From the NCBI GenBank assembly GCA_050174775.1, contig JBFXJP010000003.1, forward strand, positions 1-64,000: a stretch of 64,000 nt of DNA, read 5' to 3'. This DNA comes from CAYPGJ01 sp050174775 (GTDB lineage: Bacteria; Planctomycetota; Phycisphaerae; Phycisphaerales; UBA1924). Positions 18,358 to 24,765 of the stretch are shown in pieces (position 1 is the stretch's first letter; every line of letters begins with the position of its first letter). The notes beneath the pieces were generated by a model. It was given only the letters and a program-made list of their open reading frames with translations, ran no database searches and was not told the origin of the DNA. The position numbers and the translations under genes were made by a program.

Positions 18358-19194
18358 ATGCTCACCCTCACGCTGGCCGCCGTCGACTCCCCTCACCCAC
18401 GCATCGAACGCATCAACGCAGCGCGCGCCACCGCGCCCGCCCACTTCATCCCCGTCCGACGCTTCAAGTGCCCCGCCTGCGACCACATCCTCCCACCCCA
18501 GGGCCCCTGCCCCGAGTGCGGCCACGAGCCCCTCCAACTCCCCCTCTCCACCGACGCCTCCACACAACTCGCCCGCGCACTCGACACACTCGCCCGCCGC
18601 CACCACCTTCATTCCACCACATCACTCATCGCCATCCCCGCAAGCCTCGCCCCCTTCTTCATCCCCGCACCACTCGCCGCACTCGCGCCCATCCCGCCCG
18701 CACTCTGGGCCGCACACGCACTCCTCTCCAACGCACGCCTCCCGCACACGCGCATGCTCTCCCGCGCCGCCTCCACGTCCTTCCTCCTCGCAATGCTCGG
18801 CCTCCTCACCCTCTCCGCCCTCACCGCCGCCATCCCCCTCATCCCTCCCTCCACCACACGGTTCCACAGCCTCCTCGCCGCCCCCAACCCCGTCTCCTAC
18901 CTCCTCGTCATCCCCTTCCAGATGCTCTTCCTCGCCTCCGCCGCGCAGCTCCAACTCGTCACCATCGACGCACTCCGCTCCGTCCCACACAAACCCTCCC
19001 TCGCGCCGCGCGCCATGATCCTCCTCGCGCTCGCATTCGCGCTCATCATCCCCGGCCTCTTCTTCCAAGGCGCCTTCTGGATCTTCATCGCGCCCCTGGC
19101 GCTCCTCCTCATCCTCACCACCAACCACACACTCTCCCGCGAATGCCGCGTCTGGGCCCGCTCCGTCATGCCGCCCGCAACATCACACGCCTGA
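18358..19194 (+). CDS. Zinc-ribbon multi-pass membrane protein
   Basis: 278 aa from ATG 18358. Residues about 37-56 form a zinc ribbon (FKCPACDH...GPCPECGHE), with two CxxC pairs. About six hydrophobic helices follow (residues about 85-125, 137-160, 178-200 and 216-260). The function is unknown. This layout of a cytoplasmic zinc finger with a membrane part is common in planctomycetes. No ribosome-binding site is obvious. Repeat elements border the gene on both sides. Confidence 0.7.
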   Translation: MLTLTLAAVDSPHPRIERINAARATAPAHFIPVRRFKCPACDHILPPQGPCPECGHEPLQLPLSTDASTQLARALDTLARRHHLHSTTSLIAIPASLAPFFIPAPLAALAPIPPALWAAHALLSNARLPHTRMLSRAASTSFLLAMLGLLTLSALTAAIPLIPPSTTRFHSLLAAPNPVSYLLVIPFQMLFLASAAQLQLVTIDALRSVPHKPSLAPRAMILLALAFALIIPGLFFQGAFWIFIAPLALLLILTTNHTLSRECRVWARSVMPPATSHA

Positions 19195-19680
19195 CGAACG
19201 AGACGCGGCGCCGGCCACCTCTCCCATTCGTGTCCTCGCGAATGGGAGAGGGTAGGGAGAGGGCTTCTGCATCGCTCCCTCTCTACTCTGCCTCGTAGAG
19301 CGCTATGCCAACAGCAGCGCCCGCGATCTGTGCCGATCGGCCTTTCAGTTCGCCGCCCGCCCCCGTCGTGTGAGCACACCACTCGCGCACCCCGCGCGAA
19401 TAACGAGACGCGACCTCGGCGACCTCTCCCAGGCGCCTCGCCTGGGAGAGGGCAGGGTGAGGGCTCCATGTCCTTCTTCTTCTCTTCCTCTATGCCTCGG
19501 CTCTTCGCTCGCGCACCCAAACTCGTCAATCCGGAGCGCGTTCCGCGTCATAGCAAGACGCGGCCTCGTCTGGGAGCGGGCAGGGAGTAGGCTCCACCGG
19601 GGGCGCATCGCTCCTCCATCTACCACGCCTCGCAGAGCCCTATGCCTCCACCTCCGCGCCGATCTCATCAGATCGACCTT
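19195..19680. repeat. Degenerate intergenic repeat block with hairpins
   Basis: Three imperfect copies start with an AGACGCGG-like box (about 19200, 19406, 19557), followed in the first two by CTCTCCC...GGGAGAG palindromes (stems 19219-19230/19239-19250 and 19424-19433/19441-19450) and a GAGAGGG/AGGGTGAGGG tract. A GCCTCG-AGAGC-CTATGCC box recurs near 19290 and 19628. No open reading frame looks real. It is probably a family of non-coding intergenic elements. Confidence 0.6.
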
Positions 19681-19686
19681 TGCCCT

Positions 19687-19840
19687 CGTGCCACCGATTT
19701 GCGCAGCAAATCGGTGCGCTCCATTCCCGATCCTCCCCCGTGTCTCCGTGCCACCGATTTGCAGAGCAAATCGGTGCGATCCACTCCCGATTCTCCCCCG
19801 TGATTTCGTGCCACCGATTTGCAAAGCAAATCGGTGCGCT
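19687..19840. repeat. 60-bp tandem repeat with perfect palindromes
   Basis: Three copies at an exact 60-bp period each carry CACCGATTTGC-NNN-GCAAATCGGTG (19692-19716, 19752-19776, 19812-19836). The arms are identical and only the three-base centre varies (gca, aga, aaa). Each palindrome is preceded by a CCCGATcCTCCCCCG-like spacer. A fourth copy (centre gaa) lies at 20669-20693. Confidence 0.85.
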
Positions 19841-19905
19841 GATCCTCCCATGCCCCTCGTCATCGGGTGTACTCGGGGGTTGCAAGGGGGCGAAGCCCCC
19901 TGCAC
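19782..19905. repeat. Composite direct repeat, left copy
   Basis: About 124 bp made of a spacer, the palindrome at 19812-19836, and a 54-bp block (19852-19905) that ends in a GGGGGC/GCCCCC hairpin. The 54-bp block is identical at 20710-20763. The two copies bracket the membrane-protein gene 19954-20610. Confidence 0.85.
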
Positions 19906-19953
19906 AGCGCACTCCTCCGCTCTCCCAACATCATCACGTTGTCCGCTTCAATC

Positions 19954-20610
19954 ATGGACCAACCCGGCTACATTCTTCACTCGATGGTCCAAGGCCATTC
20001 CATCGCGCACGCCCTTCCCGACTCACCCCCCGCGCGCCCATCCCCAAACGCAAACACTGTGCTCGCGTCGCGCCATGCATTGCACGCCATCTGCTACACG
20101 TGCGTCCTCGCGTGGGCGCTCGCGTGGTTGTTCCTCCCCGGGCCGGCAATGGACCTGCTCGCTCTGCTCGCGCTCGTGCCGGCCCTCTACGCGTTGCTCG
20201 CGCCGCGCCTTCGCTTTCGCGCACCCGTGCCCACGCTCACCTATCGCGCCTCCCTCGCCTGCGTCCTCTTCATTTCCGCCGTACGAATCGCCGACGCCAT
20301 ATCCCCTGACGGCGAGTTCATCCCTCTGCTCTGGTTCATCACCGCACTCGTCGCGTTCCAGTTCCTCACCCCCCTCCTTGCGGGCCTGTTCCAACTCTCC
20401 TCCCTGCTCCGACTCAACAAGGCCGCCCGCACCCCACGCCTGACCATCCAGACCTATGCCATCCTCGCCCTCTCCTTCGTCATGCTCATAGCTGGCGTCT
20501 ACACCTGGTCCGTATCCGGCATCGTCCTCATGCCGCCCCTCATCCTCTTCATCATCCTCAACGACCTCGCCCTCATTCGCGCACTCCGCCGCGCCGGCGC
20601 CACCAAGTAA
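19954..20610 (+). CDS. Hypothetical multi-pass membrane protein between direct repeats
   Basis: 218 aa from ATG 19954. A polar N-terminus of about 45 residues precedes about six hydrophobic helices (approximately 46-62, 64-84, 93-112, 119-145, 160-178, 182-204). No family motif is recognised. It is followed at once by a strong terminator, so it is probably transcribed alone. The gene lies between two near-identical 124-bp repeats and its surroundings contain only repeats, which suggests an accessory cassette. Confidence 0.6.
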   Translation: MDQPGYILHSMVQGHSIAHALPDSPPARPSPNANTVLASRHALHAICYTCVLAWALAWLFLPGPAMDLLALLALVPALYALLAPRLRFRAPVPTLTYRASLACVLFISAVRIADAISPDGEFIPLLWFITALVAFQFLTPLLAGLFQLSSLLRLNKAARTPRLTIQTYAILALSFVMLIAGVYTWSVSGIVLMPPLILFIILNDLALIRALRRAGATK

Positions 20611-20638
20611 AAGCGCCCGGCATCGCTGCCGGGCGCTT
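20611..20638 (+). terminator. Strong hairpin terminator
   Basis: A perfect 12-bp stem AAGCGCCCGGCA/TGCCGGGCGCTT (20611-20622 with 20627-20638) with a TCGC loop directly follows the stop codon. The T-tract is short. A sister hairpin with the same CGCCCGGC arm is at 21651-21676. Confidence 0.7.
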
Positions 20639-20763
20639 CACTCCCGATCCTCCCCCGCGACTCCGTGCCACCGATTTGCGAAGCAAATCGGTGCGCTCAT
20701 CTTCCTTACGCCCCTCGTCATCGGGTGTACTCGGGGGTTGCAAGGGGGCGAAGCCCCCTGCAC
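20639..20763. repeat. Composite direct repeat, right copy
   Basis: It matches 19782-19905 nearly base for base: spacer, palindrome (20669-20693) and the identical 54-bp hairpin block (20710-20763). The offset between copies is 857-858 bp. Confidence 0.85.
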
Positions 20764-20779
20764 CGCATCTCGGCACAAC

Positions 20780-21586
20780 TCACCCCGCCGGCTCGATGTC
20801 ATCAAACGGAAAGTCCTTGCCGCACCCCTCCATCTCATAATCCTGAAACAGAAGACCGAGCTTCTCCATGGCAAACGAGTGCTCATACGGAAACTCTTCC
20901 TCCGTCAGCACATCCAACGCCGCCAGCACGCCCGCCACGGCACACCGCAGATGCTCGCACCGATTCGCCTTGTCGACCCACGCCAGACACGCCTCCGTGA
21001 GCGCAAGATTCAGCGTCGTCTCAGCCCAATGCACAGGATGCGCATCGCGCGTGTGAATCTCCAGCGCTCGCTCGTAGCACGCAATTGCGGCTCCGAAGGT
21101 CGCCAGCGGCTCTCGCGTGGGAAGACTCGACCACGCATTTCCGAGATTGTTCTGTATCGTCGCCCATTCCTCCGGATGCTCCTCGAGGGTGTGCACGCTG
21201 AGTGCACGCTCGCAGCAATCGATGGCATTCCGGAGATTCGCCGAAGGGTCCTCCGCAGGAAGACTCGACCACGCGCCCGCGAGATTGTTCTGAACGCGAG
21301 CCCATTCCCTGGGGTGCGTTTCCCGTGTGTACACCATGAGCGCCTGCTCGTAGTAATCGATGGCCTTCCGGAAATTCGTCTCGGGGTCTCCCGTCAGCAG
21401 TCTCGCGTAGGCGGTGCCGAGACACATCTGCGTCCTCGCCCACTGCGCCGGGTTCGTGTCGCGTGTCAATGTCGCGAGATCCCGCTCCAGGCGGTCGATG
21501 TCGAGGTGGAGCTTCGCACTCCGATCCTCCGCGGACAGATGCTTCCATGAATCTTCAACATTGTTCTCTGTCATTGTGCAACCCAT
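20780..21586 (-). CDS. TPR-repeat protein
   Basis: 268 aa (264 if the second ATG at 21574 is used; neither has a clear ribosome-binding site). The protein has about four tandem units of about 46 residues, each with W-A-x-x-Q-x-N-L-G, a short acidic loop, AIxxYExAL, and a terminal Arg/Glu-H-P-x-x-W, for example QNNLAGAWSSLP and QNNLGNAWSSLP. This long TPR-like repeat is found in scaffold and signalling proteins of bacteria with complex regulation. No partner domain is attached, and the function is unknown. A repeat copy lies just beyond its 3' end. Confidence 0.75.
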   Translation of the reverse strand: MGCTMTENNVEDSWKHLSAEDRSAKLHLDIDRLERDLATLTRDTNPAQWARTQMCLGTAYARLLTGDPETNFRKAIDYYEQALMVYTRETHPREWARVQNNLAGAWSSLPAEDPSANLRNAIDCCERALSVHTLEEHPEEWATIQNNLGNAWSSLPTREPLATFGAAIACYERALEIHTRDAHPVHWAETTLNLALTEACLAWVDKANRCEHLRCAVAGVLAALDVLTEEEFPYEHSFAMEKLGLLFQDYEMEGCGKDFPFDDIEPAG

Positions 21587-21650
21587 CCGGTGCGATCAGG
21601 ACTCCCCGCGATTCATTGCCACGATCCTACCCCGCTCCCACCACGAAAAA

Positions 21651-21676
21651 AACGCCCGGCATCTCGGCCGGGCGCT
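21651..21676 (-). terminator. Terminator of the minus-strand PEP-CTERM gene
   Basis: Read on the minus strand, AAGCGCCCGGC and GCCGGGCGTT pair and are followed by a run of seven T (the + strand a-run at 21646-21652). Confidence 0.8.
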
Positions 21677-21709
21677 TCACTCAATCATCAACGCAACTCG
21701 ACGTCCGTC

Positions 21710-22564
21710 TCACCGACGACGACGAAGACCCATCAGACCCAGGCCCGCAAAGCCCAGACCCGCGGCCGTCGGCAGCGGCACAACGCCGTCCGTCTCGAAG
21801 TTCCACGTCGTCTCGCTCCCGCCGAAACCCAGACGCACGTTGTCCACGGCGCCCTCGAACGTGTTCACCCAGCCGGAGCCGATCCCGAACGACAGCCCGT
21901 ACACCAGACTGCTCCCGCTGAACACCAGACCGCCCGAGAACGACGCGCCCGCGATCCACTCCTGCAGGTCCGTGTTGTACTGCTCGATCGTCGTGCCCGG
22001 CGAGAACCGGCGCTGCCACAGGTCGGCGCTCTGGCCCGCCCCGTAGTAGTTGAAGATGTCCGTGCTGTGCCACGTGTCGTTCGCCAGCGTCGCACCGTTG
22101 TACACCTGCTCGAAGATCAGGAAACCACGATCCGTCGTCGTGTTCATGTCCCCGTCCGCGTCCACGTACAGACGCATCGCCGGCATGAAGTGCGCCGTCG
22201 TCGTGCTCGAGCCCGCCCGGTACCAGTCGTACCCGAACGACGTGATGTTGCTCAGCGTCTTCCCCGTCGTGTCGCCGAAGAAGTACTCGAAGTCGCCCTT
22301 CGAGTTCCCGCCGTCAGAGCCGCTGAAGAACGCCGAGCCGTTCCCCGAACGCGCGTACGTGTTCGTGATGCCCGCCGAAGAGCCCGAACGAACGTTGCGA
22401 CGCAGCCACGTGTCCGCCGCCACCGTGTCGCCCTGCGCTGCCCCGCCCACGCCCGTCGTCAGCAGCCCGCCCGGATTCGTCACAACAACAGTCGGACGCG
22501 CGAACGCGGCGCCGCAACCGATCAGCGACACACCCGCCGCAACCATCCCGAATCGAATCTTCAT
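21710..22564 (-). CDS. PEP-CTERM-type exported protein
   Basis: 284 aa from ATG 22564 with GGAGGAGTG upstream. The signal peptide (MKIRFGMVAAGVSLIGC, cut after AFA) is followed by a beta-rich Gly/Ser/Thr/Asn region. It contains an acidic DADGDMNTTTDRG stretch and tyrosine/tryptophan-rich strands. The C-terminus has the sorting signal: VPLPTA, a hydrophobic helix and terminal RRRR. The tail should be cut by an exosortase such as the one at 44803 and the protein placed at the surface. The mature part has no recognised enzyme domain. A terminator follows, so it is monocistronic. Confidence 0.85.
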   Translation of the reverse strand: MKIRFGMVAAGVSLIGCGAAFARPTVVVTNPGGLLTTGVGGAAQGDTVAADTWLRRNVRSGSSAGITNTYARSGNGSAFFSGSDGGNSKGDFEYFFGDTTGKTLSNITSFGYDWYRAGSSTTTAHFMPAMRLYVDADGDMNTTTDRGFLIFEQVYNGATLANDTWHSTDIFNYYGAGQSADLWQRRFSPGTTIEQYNTDLQEWIAGASFSGGLVFSGSSLVYGLSFGIGSGWVNTFEGAVDNVRLGFGGSETTWNFETDGVVPLPTAAGLGFAGLGLMGLRRRR

Positions 22565-23101
22565 CTGTTCACTCCTCCAAACACCCGCGCCCATCACACA
22601 TACGAGACCGGCGCGCCTCGGCCGCGCGCCGTCTCTCGTCAAGACGGACCACACACAGCCAAGCGGCAAAAGTAGTGCATTCCCTCCCTGGATCAACCCC
22701 CCACACCCAAATCTGGGGCGACAAGCCCACTTTTCTTCCACCGCCGCCACAAGAGATCGCGACTCCGCCATCCGCAATCACCACGTCATCGACTTCGATG
22801 TCGGCGCGCGCACAAGGCTGCTCCGACCCGCTCACCACCCGCTCCATATCACCCCGGAAATGCGCGCGCCGCCCTGATCTGCGCCTCCTCGGCCAACACG
22901 CACTTCTGTGCGTCCGATGCCCGTGCGCATACAACCCCACCCTCGAGCCTCACCCGCGCGCACCAACACCAGCCGTGACATCCCCGTGCGCACGCCCCCC
23001 GCACATGCTTGCCCCCCCGAACCGGCGACCATGCATCCGGCGCGCGCACCGACACCGTCACAAGCCCCGTGCGACGCACAAATACGCATGAAATGGTGGG
23101 A
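22565..23101. other. Intergenic region upstream of a PEP-CTERM gene
   Basis: 537 bp without a convincing gene. It contains the 5' region of the minus-strand gene starting at 22564. TTGATC and TACTTT (minus strand, about 22670-22698, 16 bp apart) are a weak promoter candidate. I see no RNA structure. Confidence 0.3.
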
Positions 23102-23521
23102 TCAGGCCCGACGACGACGCGAAGCCGCGGCCATCGCCAGCATCCCGCTCACGCCCAACCCAAACCCCGAAGGAAGCGGGACCGGCGTCCCACCCGGATC
23201 ACCACCGCCCGGCCCGCCAAGCGGCGTCGGAGGCTGAACCGGCCGGCCCTCAGAGCCCAGCCCGTACGGCGAACCCCCGTCAGAACCCTTCGGATTCAGC
23301 ACCACAGGGGGCGCCGGAATCGGAGACTGCAACGCCGCGGGCGGCTGCGAGATCCACGTCCCAGGCGTCTCAAACCGCACGTCCGAGAACATCGACCCCG
23401 ATCCGGGATTCGTCAAAAACACCATGTTTTCCAGCTCGAAAACCGGCTGGACCAGCACCGTCGGACGCGCGAGCGAACACGCGCAGAGCGAAGCGCCAAG
23501 AACAATCGTCCATCTATTCAT
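23102..23521 (-). CDS. Small PEP-CTERM-type exported protein
   Basis: 139 aa from ATG 23521 (a longer start at 23539 is possible but has the GGGAG directly abutting it). A signal peptide (MNRWTIVLGASLCACSLA) precedes a Pro/Gly-rich mature region (PGGGDPGGTPVPLPSG). The C-terminus is VPLPSGFG, a hydrophobic segment and RRRRA, a clear PEP-CTERM-type tail. Low-complexity Pro/Gly content suggests a matrix or cell-surface linker role. Its substrate status for the nearby exosortase is inferred. Confidence 0.75.
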   Translation of the reverse strand: MNRWTIVLGASLCACSLARPTVLVQPVFELENMVFLTNPGSGSMFSDVRFETPGTWISQPPAALQSPIPAPPVVLNPKGSDGGSPYGLGSEGRPVQPPTPLGGPGGGDPGGTPVPLPSGFGLGVSGMLAMAAASRRRRA

Positions 23522-23596
23522 CGTGCGTCCCACGGCCATCTCCCTGGATTACCCAGAGTCTCTCTCCCAGCTCCACATTACGTCGTACAGCCCTTA

Positions 23597-23625
23597 AACA
23601 TACCCCACTTTGACGCCCAAGGCAA
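23597..23625 (-). promoter_or_regulatory. Candidate sigma70-type promoter for the small PEP-CTERM gene
   Basis: On the minus strand TTGCCT (23620-23625) and TATGTT (23597-23602) are separated by 17 bp, about 75 bp upstream of the start at 23521. This rests on consensus matching only. Confidence 0.35.
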
Positions 23626-23811
23626 AGGATCTGGCGCCTTCTCCACACCCCCGGACAGATCAAGGTCACTCCCTCACCCCATCTCCGAACGAACTCGCGA
23701 CCCGCGGCGTACGAACGCCGATATTCCCGGATGCAGCCCCCGGCGTCGACTCGTCGATGATGGGCGCCCGGACTCCCGAACACAGGCGGGATTCCGGATC
23801 GCGGAGTTGTC

Positions 23812-24351
23812 ATGTCGGTCCAACCCCTACCCGCCCAACCCCCCGCCTCCCCCCTCTGTCGTCTCGACAACGCGTGGCGCGTGCTGCGCACCAAGCCCAG
23901 GCAGGAAAAGGCCGTCGTTGACCTCCTCGACGCGGGCGGACACACCCACTACCTCCCGCTCGTGCGCCGGGTTCGCCACTACGGACACCGCCGACGTGAG
24001 ACCAGAACCCCGCTGTTCCCTTCGTATGTCTTTGTCCGAAGCGAACTTGAGGCCGCGTACCAGGCCGTGTCATCCGGGCGCGTGATCCAGATCGTGGAGG
24101 TGCGCGATCAGGTCAGGCTGGACCAGGAGCTGGCCCAGATCAGGCGTGTGCTTGAGATCGGGGGCGGGCTGGATCCGTACCCGTACTTAAAGGAAGGGAA
24201 GCGGGCCCGGGTTCGGAGCGGTCCTTTCGCCGGGATCGAGGGGGTGATCGAATCGAAGGGCCGTGACGACCGATTGATTCTGTGCGTCGAGGCCTTGGCC
24301 CAGGCCGTGAGCCTGGAGATCGATGCCGGGGTCGTCGACCCTGTTGAGTAG
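23812..24351 (+). CDS. NusG-paralogue transcription antiterminator (UpxY/RfaH-like)
   Basis: 179 aa. The NusG N-terminal domain (WRVLRTKPRQEKAVVDLL; FPSYVFVRSE; RVIQIVEV) is followed by a KOW domain (EGKRARVRSGPFAGIEGVIES). NusG paralogues at the head of polysaccharide loci load onto RNA polymerase and let it read through long operons. The gene stands at the start of the 30-kb polysaccharide locus on the same strand, exactly where such a factor is expected. No ops-like recognition site could be identified with confidence in the 414-bp leader that follows. Confidence 0.88.
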   Translation: MSVQPLPAQPPASPLCRLDNAWRVLRTKPRQEKAVVDLLDAGGHTHYLPLVRRVRHYGHRRRETRTPLFPSYVFVRSELEAAYQAVSSGRVIQIVEVRDQVRLDQELAQIRRVLEIGGGLDPYPYLKEGKRARVRSGPFAGIEGVIESKGRDDRLILCVEALAQAVSLEIDAGVVDPVE

Positions 24352-24765
24352 GCATTTGTTTGGGTTTGTGACGGGGGTACAGCGGGCGAGCGTGGCGAGG
24401 TCGGCGTGAATCTGCGCGCGACGGAGGCGAAGCCCGGAAACTCAACGTCCGGATGCGCAAAAATTTCCGATCGGTGTGCCATGCCTGGTTTTCGGGCGTA
24501 GGTTGGTGTAAGCGTGGTTGGTCCGAGAACCCGGGCGGTGGGTCGCTGATGTGGCGTGTGGAAACAGATCGCGTGCTGTCAAGCAAGCAGAGTGATTGTT
24601 GTGGGGTGGGAAACGGCGCGGGCGTGCTGTTCGTTGGATCCAACGCAGTCGTTGGGAGCGTGCGTGTAACTCGCGATGCGCGACGTCGGATGTGCGGCGG
24701 GCGATGCGTGTGTCCGATGCCTCTGTGCCGACCAGGAATTTGTCGGCGAAGGAGGTATTGGATTT
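24352..24765. other. Leader region of the exopolysaccharide operon
   Basis: 414 bp with no gene, less GC-rich than the surroundings. It has a small hairpin (CCGGA...TCCGG near 24437-24456), an A/T-rich patch (caaaaatttcc near 24459-24470), and ends in AAGGAGGT before the start at 24766. This is the natural place for a promoter or NusG-like recruitment site, but I cannot name one. Confidence 0.35.

Noticed and set aside
19687..19840. CRISPR-like array
   Set aside because: The intervening spacers are nearly identical, the palindrome is the conserved part, only three copies are in tandem, and no cas genes are present.
19640..19912. Minus-strand frame with a repeated peptide (ICFANRW) over the 60-bp repeats
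   Set aside because: The 60-bp period keeps one frame open and repeats the same codons, so the peptide is a by-product of the DNA repeat. There is no ribosome-binding site or signal.
24437..24470. ops element or RpoN promoter in the leader
   Set aside because: The hairpin and A/T patch are real, but neither an ops core nor a GG-N10-GC pair with flanking consensus could be matched convincingly.
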